A program made the position numbers and the translations under genes. A DNA stretch of 64,000 nucleotides from Streptomyces smyrnaeus (GTDB lineage Bacteria > Actinomycetota > Actinomycetes > Streptomycetales > Streptomycetaceae): assembly GCF_017676345.1 (NCBI RefSeq), contig NZ_JAFFZM010000016.1, positions 1 to 64,000 on the forward strand. Direction: 5' to 3'. Shown in pieces: positions 1 through 10,001 of the stretch (positions are counted from its first letter, which is position 1; each line of letters starts with the position of its first letter). The notes beneath the pieces are model-generated. The model was given only the letters and a program-made list of their open reading frames with translations. It made no database searches and was not told the origin of the DNA.

Positions 1-99
1 CACACGACCCGCAGGGTCGTCACCGGCCGAATCGGGGGCAGCAACAAGCAAGCGGATTCCATGTACGTCACTGGCTTGCCTGGTTGCGGAAGGGGGGTT

Positions 100-197
100 C
101 TAGGGGGGCGAAGCCCACCTAGCGGGGGGCCGTTGGGGGGCGGAGCCCCCCGACACGACCCCTCGGCGGCAGCCGAAGAACCCAGGGGGCGTGCCCC
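100..197. terminator. Cluster of three GC-rich hairpins downstream of guaB3
   Basis: Three successive inverted repeats lie just past the guaB3 stop. The first (100-122) pairs CTAGG and GGGC with GCCC and CCTAG, with one mismatch. The second (135-151) is a perfect 7-bp stem, GGGGGGC/GCCCCCC, with a 3-nt loop. The third (about 184-197) pairs GGGGG with CCCCC. None has a T-tract, which is usual for Streptomyces terminators. They probably end guaB3 transcription and may also act on whatever lies left of the window. Confidence 0.5.
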
Positions 198-262
198 CAC
201 AACAGGGGGGAGGCCGCCCTCACGGGGTGAGCCCGAGAGGCGGCTCAACCCGCGCGGAGCGG

Positions 263-1378
263 TTAGCGGGAGGGGGCGATGGTTACTTCGACGCGCTGGA
301 ACTCCTTGAGTTCGGAATACCCCGTGGTGGCCATGGCCCTCCGCAACGCTCCGAAGAAGTTCATCGAGCCGTCCGGGGTGTGGGAGGGGCCCAGCAGGAC
401 CTCCTCCATGGTGCCGACCGCTCCGAGGTCGACGACGCGGCCACGCGGCACGTCGAGGTGCACGGCTTCCATGCCCCAGTGGTGGCCCCTGCCGGGGGCG
501 TCGCTGGCCCGGGCCAGCGGCGAGCCCATCATCACGGCGTCGGCGCCGCAGGCGATGGCCTTGGGCAGGTCGCCGGACCAGCCGACGCCGCCGTCGGCGA
601 TGACGTGCACGTATCGGCCGCCGGATTCGTCCATGTAGTCGCGGCGGGCGGCGGCGACGTCGGCGACGGCGGTCGCCATCGGCACCTGGATGCCCAGCAC
701 GTTGCGCGTCGTGTGCGCGGCGCCGCCGCCGAAGCCGACCAGCACACCGGCGGCGCCCGTGCGCATGAGGTGGAGCGCCGCGGTGTAGGTGGCGCAGCCA
801 CCGACGATGACCGGGACGTCGAGCTCGTAGATGAACTGCTTGAGGTTGAGCGGTTCGGCGGCGCTGGAGACGTGCTCGGCGGAGACCGTGGTCCCGCGGA
901 TCACGAACAGGTCGACGCCCGCGTCGACCACGGCCTTGGAGAACTGTGCCGTGCGCTGCGGTGACAGCGCGGCGGCCGTCACCACGCCGGAGTCGCGGAC
1001 CTCCTTGATGCGCCGGCCGATCAGCTCTTCCTTGATCGGCTCGGCGTAGATCTCCTGCATACGGCGGTTGGCGGTGGCCTCGTCGAGCTCGGCGATCTCC
1101 TGGAGCAGCGGCTCGGGGTCCTCGTAGCGGGTCCACAGGCCTTCGAGGTTGAGGACACCGAGGCCGCCGAGTTCGCCGATGCGGATGGCGGTGCGCGGCG
1201 AGACGACCGAGTCCATGGGGGCGGCGAGGAAGGGCAGCTCGAAGCGGTAGGCGTCGATCTGCCAGGCGATCGAGACCTCCTTCGGGTCGCGGGTGCGCCT
1301 GCTGGGCACCACGGCGATGTCGTCGAAGGCGTACGCCTGCCGGCCGCGCTTGCCGCGCCCGATCTCGATCTCAGTCAC
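263..1378 (-). CDS. guaB3: GuaB3 family IMP dehydrogenase-related protein
   Basis: This 371-residue TIM-barrel protein belongs to the GuaB3 branch of the IMPDH/GMP reductase superfamily. It has no CBS (Bateman) domain. The glycine-rich phosphate-binding segments are present (for example IADGGVGWSGD and MMGSPLA). Where GuaB carries the catalytic cysteine in ICTTR, this protein has AHTTR (His222), so the covalent thioimidate chemistry of a classical IMPDH is not available in the usual way. It lies 104 bp downstream of guaB on the same strand, so the two are probably co-expressed for purine metabolism. Family membership is clear. The reaction it performs in actinobacteria is not settled by the sequence. 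Confidence 0.9.
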   Translation of the reverse strand: MTEIEIGRGKRGRQAYAFDDIAVVPSRRTRDPKEVSIAWQIDAYRFELPFLAAPMDSVVSPRTAIRIGELGGLGVLNLEGLWTRYEDPEPLLQEIAELDEATANRRMQEIYAEPIKEELIGRRIKEVRDSGVVTAAALSPQRTAQFSKAVVDAGVDLFVIRGTTVSAEHVSSAAEPLNLKQFIYELDVPVIVGGCATYTAALHLMRTGAAGVLVGFGGGAAHTTRNVLGIQVPMATAVADVAAARRDYMDESGGRYVHVIADGGVGWSGDLPKAIACGADAVMMGSPLARASDAPGRGHHWGMEAVHLDVPRGRVVDLGAVGTMEEVLLGPSHTPDGSMNFFGALRRAMATTGYSELKEFQRVEVTIAPSR

Positions 1379-1482
1379 GTCTACTGCCTCTCACTCTGGT
1401 GTGCCGCGCCCCAGTATCGCCGACGGGCCGCGCCCGGCGACGGGCGAGGGCGGCCGCCCTCGTCGCCGTCCCCTTCGGAGGG

Positions 1483-2988
1483 TCAGCGGCGCGAGTAGTT
1501 CGGCGCCTCGGTCGTCATCTGCACATCGTGCGGGTGGCTCTCCTTGAGCCCGGCCGAGGTGATGCGGACGAACCGGCCGCGGGCCTTCATCTCGGGGACG
1601 GTACGGCCGCCGACGTAGAACATCGACTGCTTCAGCCCGCCGACGAGCTGGTGCACGACGGCGGAGAGCGGTCCGCGGTAGGCGACCTGGCCCTCGACGC
1701 CCTCGGGGATCAGCTTGTCGTCGCCGCTGACGCCCTCTTGGAAGTAGCGGTCCTTGGAGTAGGACTTGGCGTCGCCGCGGGTCTGCATCGCGCCGAGCGA
1801 GCCCATGCCGCGGTAGGACTTGAACTGCTTGCCGTTGATGAACAGCAGCTCGCCCGGCGACTCCTCGCAGCCCGCCAGCAGGCTGCCCAGCATGACCGTG
1901 TCGGCGCCGGCGACCAGGGCCTTGGCGATGTCGCCGCTGTATTGCAGGCCGCCGTCGCCGATGACCGGGACGCCCGCTTCCTGCGCGGCCAGCGACGCCT
2001 CGTAGATGGCGGTGACCTGCGGGACGCCGATTCCGGCGACGACGCGGGTGGTGCAGATGGAGCCGGGGCCCACCCCGACCTTCACGCCGTCGACCCCGGC
2101 GTCGATCAGTGCCTTGGCGCCGTCGCGGGTGGCGATGTTGCCTCCGACGACGTCGACACCCGGGTGGTTCGACTTGATCTTGGCGACCATGTCGCCGACG
2201 AGTCGCGAGTGGCCGTGCGCGGTGTCGACGACGATGAAGTCGACACCTGCCTCGATCAGCGCCTGCGCCCGGTCGTACGCGTCACCCGCGACGCCGACGG
2301 CGGCGCCGACGACCAGCCGTCCCTCGGCGTCCTTGGCCGCGTTCGGGTACTGCTCGGCCTTGACGAAGTCCTTGACGGTGATGAGGCCCTTGAGCGTGCC
2401 GGCTCCGTCCACCAGCGGCAGCTTCTCGATCTTGTGGCGGCGCAGCAGCTCCATGGCCGCGTCGCGCGAGATGCCGACCTCGCCGGTGACCAGCGGCATC
2501 GGGGTCATCACGTCCCGCACCTGGCGGCTGCGGTCCAGCTCGAAGGCCATGTCGCGGTTGGTGACGATGCCCAGCAGCTTGCCGGCCGCGTCGGTGACCG
2601 GGACGCCGCTGATGCGGAACCGGCCGCACAGCGCGTCGGCCTCCTGCAAGGTGGCGTCGGGGCGGATGGTGATGGGGTCGGTGACCATGCCGGACTCCGA
2701 CCGCTTGACCTGGTCGACCTGGTTGGCCTGGTCCTCGATCGACAGGTTGCGGTGCAGCACGCCCACGCCGCCCTGGCGGGCCATCGCGATGGCCATCCGG
2801 CCCTCGGTGACCTTGTCCATGGCGGCGGACAGCAGCGGCACGTTGACCCGTACGTTGCGCGAGACGTACGACGCGGTGTCGATGTCCTGCGGGGCCATGT
2901 CCGACTCGCCCGGCAGCAGCAGGACGTCGTCGTATGTCAGACCCATGGTGGCGAATTTGGCGGGCACCCCGTCGACGTTCTCAGTCAT
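1483..2988 (-). CDS. guaB: Inosine-5'-monophosphate dehydrogenase
   Basis: GuaB oxidises IMP to XMP with NAD+, the committed step of guanine nucleotide synthesis. The 501-residue product is full length for the family. The barrel opens with the typical LTYDDVLLLPG segment, two CBS motifs occupy roughly residues 96-215, and the catalytic cysteine is Cys312 in GPGSICTTR. The flap and C-terminal YRGMGSLGAM and EGVEG segments are present. It is followed by guaB3 and preceded by the ShbA-type sigma gene on the same strand, an arrangement I recall from other streptomycetes. Confidence 0.97.
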   Translation of the reverse strand: MTENVDGVPAKFATMGLTYDDVLLLPGESDMAPQDIDTASYVSRNVRVNVPLLSAAMDKVTEGRMAIAMARQGGVGVLHRNLSIEDQANQVDQVKRSESGMVTDPITIRPDATLQEADALCGRFRISGVPVTDAAGKLLGIVTNRDMAFELDRSRQVRDVMTPMPLVTGEVGISRDAAMELLRRHKIEKLPLVDGAGTLKGLITVKDFVKAEQYPNAAKDAEGRLVVGAAVGVAGDAYDRAQALIEAGVDFIVVDTAHGHSRLVGDMVAKIKSNHPGVDVVGGNIATRDGAKALIDAGVDGVKVGVGPGSICTTRVVAGIGVPQVTAIYEASLAAQEAGVPVIGDGGLQYSGDIAKALVAGADTVMLGSLLAGCEESPGELLFINGKQFKSYRGMGSLGAMQTRGDAKSYSKDRYFQEGVSGDDKLIPEGVEGQVAYRGPLSAVVHQLVGGLKQSMFYVGGRTVPEMKARGRFVRITSAGLKESHPHDVQMTTEAPNYSRR

Positions 2989-3095
2989 GACACCTTTCCC
3001 AGTCCTTGCCCCTGCCGGATGTCCATGCTATCGGCCCGGGGAGGGTGAGCGGACCGCCTGTGGACAACCCTCCGTGGCCCGCTCGACCCGGAGAA

Positions 3096-3797
3096 CTACT
3101 GCTCGGCCAGCGCCCGCAGCCTGCTGAGCGCCCGGTGCTGGGCAACGCGGACGGCCCCGGGTGACATTCCCAGCATCTGTCCCGTCTCCTCGGCCGTCAG
3201 CCCCACGGCGACCCGCAGCAGCACCAGCTCCCGCTGGTGTTCGGGCAGGTTGGCCAGCAGCTTCTTCGCCCATTCCGCATCGCTGGACAGCAGCGCCCGC
3301 TCCTCCGGGCCGAGGGAGTCGTCGGGCCGCTCGGGCATCTCGTCCGAGGGCACGGCGGTGGATCCGGGCCCGCGCATCGCGGCCCGCTGCAGATCGGCGA
3401 CCTTGTGCTGGGCGATGGCGACGACGAACGCCTCGAAGGGCTTTCCGGTGTCCCGGTAGCGCGGCAGTGCGCAGAGCACCGCGATGCAGACCTCTTGGGC
3501 GAGGTCGTCGACGAAGTGACGCGCGTCACCGGGCAGTCGCGTCAGCCGGGTACGGCAGTAGCGCAGCGCGAGTGGGTGGACATGGGCGAGCAGATCGTGC
3601 GTGGCTTGGCGGTCGCCCTCGACCGCCCGTTGGACGAGCTTGCTGACCTTCGCGACCTCGGCCGCGTCCGCGGCCCCGGGCTGCGGCCCGTTCTCCTCGT
3701 CGCGCATCGGTCCATGGTGCACCGATGCCGCGCGGTTCGCCGCACCGCGCTCGTAGATGTGAGCCGAAGCGTTATGAGCAGGCGCACTGGCCCTCAT
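3096..3797 (-). CDS. shbA: ShbA-type extracytoplasmic-function sigma factor
   Basis: The product is a 233-residue sigma-70 family protein. Region 2 (about residues 60-115, FVDDLAQEVCIAVL) and region 4 (about 165-230, GLTAEETGQMLGMSPGAVRVAQHRALSRLRAL) are intact, and region 3 is missing, as in ECF sigma factors. In Streptomyces griseus and S. coelicolor the gene at this place, between guaB and bldM, is ShbA, which drives transcription of the principal sigma gene hrdB. The name here rests on that shared position plus similarity. The ATG at 3797 is preferred because a GGGGAGGG motif lies 7 nt before it. A GTG at 3803 is too close to that motif, and a shorter start at 3707 has no ribosome-binding site. 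Confidence 0.85.
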   Translation of the reverse strand: MRASAPAHNASAHIYERGAANRAASVHHGPMRDEENGPQPGAADAAEVAKVSKLVQRAVEGDRQATHDLLAHVHPLALRYCRTRLTRLPGDARHFVDDLAQEVCIAVLCALPRYRDTGKPFEAFVVAIAQHKVADLQRAAMRGPGSTAVPSDEMPERPDDSLGPEERALLSSDAEWAKKLLANLPEHQRELVLLRVAVGLTAEETGQMLGMSPGAVRVAQHRALSRLRALAEQ

Positions 3798-4007
3798 GTC
3801 CACGCCCTCCCCTCACGCCTGACCGATCGGTCCCCGAGGAACTCCATACAACAAGCATGCGGCACACGCGAGATTTCCCGGCTGCCGCGGGGGAATCCGC
3901 GGGGACCCGGACCCGGCCGGGGCCGCCGTCCCACCCGTCTGCGGCCGGTGCGGGGCGCGGACGAGCGGGCGGGCGGGAGGGAGTCGTTCGAGGCGGTGGA
4001 CCGCCCT

Positions 4008-4028
4008 CCCCCGGCCCTGGGCCGGGGG
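4008..4028. terminator. Perfect hairpin downstream of bldM
   Basis: A 21-nt perfect inverted repeat, CCCCCGGCCC-T-GGGCCGGGGG, lies about 30 bp past the bldM stop, between bldM and shbA. It probably terminates bldM transcription and insulates shbA. Confidence 0.6.
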
Positions 4029-4057
4029 CTGCCCCCAGGCGGGCGCCCGGCACCGGA

Positions 4058-4669
4058 TCAGCGCACGAGGCCCCAGCGGAAGCCGAGCGCCACCGCGTGC
4101 GCGCGGTCGGAGGCGCCGAGTTTTTTGAAGAGCCGCCTGGCGTGGGTCTTGACCGTGTCCTCGGAGAGAAACAACTCACGTCCGATCTCCGCGTTGGAGC
4201 GGCCGTGGCTCATGCCCTCCAGGACCTGGATCTCGCGCGCGGTGAGCGTCGGCGCCGCGCCCATCTCGGCCGAGCGCAGTCGCCGGGGGGCGAGCCGCCA
4301 GGTGGGGTCGGCCAGCGCCTGGGTGACGGTCGCCCGCAGTTCGGCGCGGGACGCGTCCTTGTGCAGATAGCCGCGTGCGCCCGCGGCGACGGCCAGCGCG
4401 ACGCCGTCGAGGTCCTCGGCCACCGTCAGCATGATGATGCGGGCGCCGGGGTCGGCGGAGAGCAGCCGGCGTACGGTCTCCACTCCACCCAGTCCGGGCA
4501 TCCTCACGTCCATCAGGATCAGGTCGGACCGGTCGGCGCCCCAGCGGCGGAGGACTTCCTCGCCGTTGGCCGCCGTCGTCACACGCTCGACGCCGGGCAC
4601 GGTCGCGACCGCGCGGCGCAGGGCCTCTCGGGCGAGCGGGGAGTCGTCGCATACGAGGACGGATGTCAT
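4058..4669 (-). CDS. bldM: Developmental response regulator BldM
   Basis: BldM is an atypical response regulator that controls aerial hyphae formation and, as a heterodimer with WhiI, sporulation genes. The 203-residue product has an N-terminal receiver with the phosphorylation-site aspartate Asp54 (LILMDVRMPG) and the acidic DDS at residues 8-10. A LuxR/NarL-type helix-turn-helix follows at about residues 140-195 (LTAREIQVLEGMSHGRSNAEIG). The ATG at 4669 gives the usual BldM length, and a GGAGGG ribosome-binding site sits 5 nt upstream. The frame stays open further upstream but that extension has no family-like sequence. A sigma-BldN-type promoter lies about 130 bp upstream. whiD is divergent, as in S. 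coelicolor. Confidence 0.95.
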   Translation of the reverse strand: MTSVLVCDDSPLAREALRRAVATVPGVERVTTAANGEEVLRRWGADRSDLILMDVRMPGLGGVETVRRLLSADPGARIIMLTVAEDLDGVALAVAAGARGYLHKDASRAELRATVTQALADPTWRLAPRRLRSAEMGAAPTLTAREIQVLEGMSHGRSNAEIGRELFLSEDTVKTHARRLFKKLGASDRAHAVALGFRWGLVR

Positions 4670-5034
4670 GGCCGCCCTCCGCTGCTGATGCGCATCACCT
4701 TGAGCCTCCAGGCTGCTTTGAGAATCGTCACCTGCGCGATTGACGGCCTCGGGCGTGAGCACCCCGGCCGGTTCCGAGCCAATCGCTTTCGCACTCTCAA
4801 CGACGGTCACCCGAAAGAGTTACGGCTTCCAGCCACCGTCATCAGCACTCTACGTGAGCACCCGTACACAGAGCAGCAACATCCCGGCTTTTCCATGGCC
4901 GCCACACCATCTATCCCGAAGTGCCCTATTCAGATGCATTCCTTCCGTTTTGCGAGATCGCTCGCTAGATTCGCGAAAGAGTCATATTTACGCACGAGTG
5001 TCAGATCACCCCAGCAGCACTCAGGAGAGACGCG
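4670..5034. promoter_or_regulatory. Divergent bldM-whiD intergenic region
   Basis: This 365-bp gene-free stretch must carry the promoters of both bldM (minus) and whiD (plus). It is clearly less GC-rich than its flanks, especially 4900-5000, as expected for a promoter-dense region. The only element identified with confidence is the sigma-BldN-type promoter at 4797-4824. No consensus -35/-10 pair could be assigned to whiD by eye. Confidence 0.6.
4797..4824 (-). promoter_or_regulatory. Sigma-BldN-type promoter of bldM (bldMp1-like)
   Basis: On the minus strand CGTAAC and CGTTGA are separated by exactly 16 nt. This matches the sigma-BldN consensus described for S. coelicolor bldM p1 and chaplin/rodlin promoters. 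The predicted start site is near 4790, giving a leader of about 120 nt before the bldM ATG. Confidence 0.85.
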
Positions 5035-5361
5035 ATGGCAGACTTCTCCCGCCTTCCTGGCCCCAACGCGGATCTGTGGGACTGGCAGCTTCTGGCCGCC
5101 TGCCGGGGGGTGGACAGTTCGCTGTTCTTCCACCCCGAGGGGGAGCGCGGCGCCGCCCGCAGCGCGCGGGAGGCTTCCGCGAAGGAGGTGTGCATGCGCT
5201 GCCCCGTGCGCTCCGAGTGCGCGGCGCACGCTCTTCAGGTGCGCGAGCCCTACGGCGTGTGGGGCGGGCTCACCGAGGACGAGCGCGAGGAACTGCTGGG
5301 CCGCGCCCGCAGTCGGCTGGTGACCGCCCACCCCACTGCGGACCCGCCTCCCGAGGGCTAG
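5035..5361 (+). CDS. whiD: WhiB-family iron-sulfur transcription factor WhiD
   Basis: WhiD is a Wbl protein needed for late sporulation and spore wall maturation. The 108-residue product has the four cysteines that hold the [4Fe-4S] cluster (Cys23, Cys53, Cys56 and Cys62, spacing C-X29-C-X2-C-X5-C). The Wbl signature GVWGG follows at about residues 74-78, which contacts sigma-HrdB region 4, and then a basic C-terminal tail. An AGGAGAG ribosome-binding site lies 7 nt before the ATG. Its place divergent from bldM identifies it as WhiD rather than another Wbl paralogue. Confidence 0.93.
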   Translation: MADFSRLPGPNADLWDWQLLAACRGVDSSLFFHPEGERGAARSAREASAKEVCMRCPVRSECAAHALQVREPYGVWGGLTEDEREELLGRARSRLVTAHPTADPPPEG

Positions 5362-5411
5362 GTCCTGTGCCCTCCCGCGCACCCGGCGTGGGGCTGCGCT
5401 TGCCGGCCCTG

Positions 5412-5474
5412 CTCCCCCAGCCTCCGGCCGGGAGGTGTCCTCACAGCCACAACCCAGCCGCAGCCCGCGAACGA
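5412..5474. repeat. Dispersed intergenic repeat, copy 1
   Basis: This stretch has a CTCCCCCAGCC-type arm, an inverted GGCCGGGAGGTG arm and a CAGCCAC...CCGCAGCC tail, lying between the converging whiD and LysR genes. The same modules recur near 8.1, 10.6, 26.1, 27.7, 38.8, 43.4 and 48.6 kb. The foldback suggests a bidirectional terminator role. Confidence 0.6.
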
Positions 5475-5491
5475 CAGGACGGGGCGACCCT

Positions 5492-6403
5492 TCATCGGCG
5501 GGCGGCCGCCGCCAGGTGGTCCAGCATCTGCGCGACGGCGGGCACCCGGGCGAGGTCGGGCAGCGTGAGCGCGACCACCTCGCGCCGCACGGCCGGGGTG
5601 ACCCGCACAGCACGCGTCCCCCGGGGGCGTACGGACTCCACGGCCAGCTCCGGCAGGACGGCGACCCCCAGTCCCGCGCCCACCAGCCCCACCACCGCCG
5701 GATAGTCGTCGGTCGCGAAGTCGATACGCGGGGTGAACCCCGCGGTCTCGCACACCTGGACGAGATGCCCGCGGCAGCGCGGACAGCCCGCGATCCACGG
5801 CTCCTCGGCGAGAGTGCCGATGCCCACCTCCTCGGCGTCCGCGAACGGGTGCCCCTCGGGCACCAGCCCCACCAGCCGGTCGGTCAGCAGGGGCCGGACC
5901 ACCAGGTCGTCCCTCCCGCCGCCGGCCGGGAGGTCGCCCCAGGGAGCGTCGTCGTAGCGGAACGCCAGTGCGATCTCGCAGTCCCCCGCCCTCAGCATCT
6001 CCACCGAGCGCGGCGGTTCGGCCTCCACCAGCGACACCCGGGTGCCCGGGTGGTCGGCCCGCATCGCTGCGACGGCGGTGGGCACCAGGGTCGAACTCCC
6101 GCTCGGGAAGGAGACCAGCCGCACCCGCCCCGCACGCAGCCCGGCCAGCGCGGCGACCTCCTCCTCGGCCGCCGCCAGCCCCGCCAGAATGCCCGTGGCG
6201 TGGCGTACCAGCGCCTCCCCCGCCTCCGTCAGCCGCGTCTCGCGCCCCGCACGCACCAGCAGCGGGGTCCCCGCCGCGGCCTCCAGCGCCTTCATCTGCT
6301 GGCTGACGGCGGGCTGGGTGCAGCCCAGCTCGCGCGCTGCCGCGGAGAACGAACCGGTGGTGGCGACCGCGCGCAGGACACGCAGATGACGGGCCTCGAT
6401 CAT
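5492..6403 (-). CDS. LysR-family transcriptional regulator
   Basis: The product (303 residues from the ATG at 6403) has a classic LysR architecture. A winged helix-turn-helix covers residues 1-60 (RHLRVLRAVATTGSFSAAARELGCTQPAVSQQMKALE) and a two-lobed effector-binding domain covers about 90-295. The frame is open 15 codons further, but the MIEARHLR start fits the family. It is divergent from a MOSC gene with only 92 bp between them, so it may control that gene. The target and ligand are unknown. Confidence 0.88.
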   Translation of the reverse strand: MIEARHLRVLRAVATTGSFSAAARELGCTQPAVSQQMKALEAAAGTPLLVRAGRETRLTEAGEALVRHATGILAGLAAAEEEVAALAGLRAGRVRLVSFPSGSSTLVPTAVAAMRADHPGTRVSLVEAEPPRSVEMLRAGDCEIALAFRYDDAPWGDLPAGGGRDDLVVRPLLTDRLVGLVPEGHPFADAEEVGIGTLAEEPWIAGCPRCRGHLVQVCETAGFTPRIDFATDDYPAVVGLVGAGLGVAVLPELAVESVRPRGTRAVRVTPAVRREVVALTLPDLARVPAVAQMLDHLAAAARR

Positions 6404-6430
6404 GCTTCGAGCATAACCAGTGCATAAGGC
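6402..6430. promoter_or_regulatory. Possible LysR operator at the divergent promoter
   Basis: ATGCT-TCG-AGCAT (6402-6414) is a short inverted repeat overlapping the LysR start codon, and GCATAA occurs twice 5 bp apart just beyond it. LysR proteins usually bind such imperfect dyads next to a divergent target gene. This is a candidate only. Confidence 0.3.
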
Positions 6431-6495
6431 AAGCTTGGAGGCTCGCATGGAAACAGGCTCGCGGCTTGGGGAAGAGCGCGGATAGCCTCTTGCCC

Positions 6496-7164
6496 ATGCA
6501 GCTGCTTTCCGTGAATCTCGCCAAGCCCCACCGCTCGGAGCACACCGACGCCGAGGGCCAGTGGACCGGTATCGACAAACAGCCCGTCGAGGGCGCCGTC
6601 ACCGTCGCCGCACCCGGCCCCCGCGGCACCGGCGGCAGCGGACTGGCCGGCGACACCATCGGCGATCTGCGCCACCACGGAGGCGAGGAGCAGGCGGTCT
6701 ACGCCTTCGCCCGCGAGGAACTCGATTTCTGGGAGGGCGAGCTGGGCCGGAAGCTGCCCAACGGCGTCTTCGGCGAGAACCTCACCACCCGCGGTGTCGA
6801 CGTCGACGACGCCCGCATCGGCGAGCGCTGGCAGCTCGGCGCCCTGGGCACCGGGCCGCTGCTGGAGGTCTCCTCCATGCGGATCCCCTGCCGCACGTTC
6901 GCGGGCTGGCTCGGCGAGCAGGGCTGGATCAAGCGGTTCATGAACCGGCGGATGCCCGGCGCCTATCTGCGGGTCGTCGAGCCCGGCGAGGTCCGTGCGG
7001 GCGACCCCGTCACCGTCGTCCACCGTCCCGACCACGAGGTCTCGGTCAGCTTTCTGTTCCGCGCACTGACCCAGGAGCCCGGACTGCTGCCGCGCATCCT
7101 GGCGGCCGGCGAGGCGCTGGACCCGCTGGCACGGGAGAAGGCGCTGCGCCGCACGAAGGGCTGA
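6496..7164 (+). CDS. MOSC domain-containing protein
   Basis: The product is 222 residues and belongs to the YiiM-like MOSC (molybdenum cofactor sulfurase C-terminal) family, beta-barrel proteins that handle molybdenum cofactor or N-hydroxylated substrates. Family marks are GDLRHHGGEEQAVYA (about residues 56-71), NGVFGENLT (about 89-97) and the conserved cysteine Cys132 in MRIPCRTF, the presumed sulfur or Mo-ligand carrier. The start at 6496 gives the usual family N-terminus (MQLLSVN). The substrate cannot be told from sequence. It is divergent from a LysR gene that may regulate it. Confidence 0.85.
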   Translation: MQLLSVNLAKPHRSEHTDAEGQWTGIDKQPVEGAVTVAAPGPRGTGGSGLAGDTIGDLRHHGGEEQAVYAFAREELDFWEGELGRKLPNGVFGENLTTRGVDVDDARIGERWQLGALGTGPLLEVSSMRIPCRTFAGWLGEQGWIKRFMNRRMPGAYLRVVEPGEVRAGDPVTVVHRPDHEVSVSFLFRALTQEPGLLPRILAAGEALDPLAREKALRRTKG

Positions 7165-7239
7165 CCCACCGCCACCTGCGCCGCGGGGACCGGCGGTTGC
7201 GCGGCGGCCGGCCACGCGCGGGGCCGATAGCGTGGCCGT

Positions 7240-8013
7240 ATGACGACTGCACTCATCACGGGAGCCACCGCCGGCATCGGCGCCGCCTTCGCCCGGCGGC
7301 TCGCGAGCCGCGGCTACCACCTCGTGCTCGCGGCACGGAACACCGACCGGCTGTGGCGTGAGGCGACCGAACTGCACGACCGGCACGGCGTGGAGGCCGA
7401 CGTCGTCACCGCCGATCTGGCGACGGAGGACGGCATCCGCGCCGTCGAGGAGCGGCTGCGGGACCCCGAACACCCCGTCGATCTACTGGTCAACAACGCG
7501 GGGTTCGGCAACAAGGGCCGTTATCTGGAAGTCCCCGTCGCCGATGAGCTGAAGATGCTCAAGGTGCACTGCGAAGCGGTGCTGCGGCTGACGTCCGCCG
7601 CGGCCGAGTCCATGTGCCTTCGGGGGCGCGGTGGCGTCATCAACGTCGCGTCCGTCGCCGCCTTCTTCCCCCGGGGGACCTATGGGGCCTCCAAGGCCTG
7701 GGTCACCCAGTTCACCCAGGGTGCGGCCAAGGATCTGGCCGGTCAGGGCGTACGGCTGCTGGCGCTGTGCCCCGGGTTCGTTCGTACGGAGTTCCACGAG
7801 CGCGCCGGGATGGATTCGGGGGACATCCCCAAGTGGATGTGGCTCGACGCCGACCAGGTGGTCGAGACGGCGCTGCGGGATCTTGCGCGAGGGCGCACGT
7901 TGTCCGTGCCGGACCCGCGGTACAAGGCTCTGCTGGGGGCTTCGAAGTTTCTTCCCCGCGGGGTGCTGGCGCGGGCTTCGTCGACGACGGGGCGGAAGTA
8001 CGGGCCCAAGTAG
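7240..8013 (+). CDS. Short-chain dehydrogenase/reductase (SDR)
   Basis: This 257-residue classical SDR has the cofactor motif TGATAGIG (residues 7-14), the structural NNAG (85-88), a catalytic serine near 138 and the YxxxK pair Tyr148/Lys152 (YGASK). Arg at the end of beta-2 (AARNTDR) favours NADP(H). It follows the MOSC gene by 75 bp on the same strand and may be co-transcribed with it. It resembles YqjQ/DltE-type SDRs. The substrate is unknown. Confidence 0.88.
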   Translation: MTTALITGATAGIGAAFARRLASRGYHLVLAARNTDRLWREATELHDRHGVEADVVTADLATEDGIRAVEERLRDPEHPVDLLVNNAGFGNKGRYLEVPVADELKMLKVHCEAVLRLTSAAAESMCLRGRGGVINVASVAAFFPRGTYGASKAWVTQFTQGAAKDLAGQGVRLLALCPGFVRTEFHERAGMDSGDIPKWMWLDADQVVETALRDLARGRTLSVPDPRYKALLGASKFLPRGVLARASSTTGRKYGPK

Positions 8014-8070
8014 GTACGGGTCGCCGCCGCTTGTCCGGCTGTGCGTTGCCGAGTGCGCGTCGTTCGTAGC

Positions 8071-8143
8071 TGTGGGGGCACCTCCCGGCCGGAGGCTGGG
8101 GGAGGCAGTTCCCCGCGCCCCTTCGGGCGCGGGGAACTGCGCG
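8071..8143. terminator. Dispersed repeat copy 2, bidirectional terminator between SDR and groEL1
   Basis: A perfect 16-bp stem (8105-8120 with 8125-8140, core CAGTTCCCCGCGCCC) with a CTTC loop sits between two converging genes. It is preceded by GGGGGCACCTCCC...GGAGGCTGGGGGAG, the other module of the dispersed repeat. Its position and stability suggest termination from both sides. Confidence 0.7.
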
Positions 8144-8157
8144 TTGTCGGACGCCCG

Positions 8158-9789
<1,632 letters not shown>

Positions 9790-9973
9790 GGAAGCTGTTG
9801 TGTCCTCTCACACGTCTCGCACGTCTCGTACGCGCACGTATCGGCCCGCACGAGCCGCGCCCTGGCCCCTGCTACCTCGCACGAGGAGCGGGCACCAGGG
9901 CGCGATTCGACTGCACGCTGCTGTTTCCGGCGGTGCGTTGCGCACCGGGAAGCGACTGCGTCCGTAGTCCGTA

Positions 9974-10001
9974 CTACTTCTCGCCGTATTACTTCTCGAC
10001 G
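9974..10001 (-). repeat. Partial tandem duplication of the groES 3' end
   Basis: The last groES codons and stop (TTACTTCTCGACG on the plus strand, 9989-10001) are followed 15 bp downstream by a near copy (CTACTTCTCGCCG, 9974-9986). The copy is in frame on the minus strand and again encodes Gly-Glu-Lys-stop. Confidence 0.6.
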
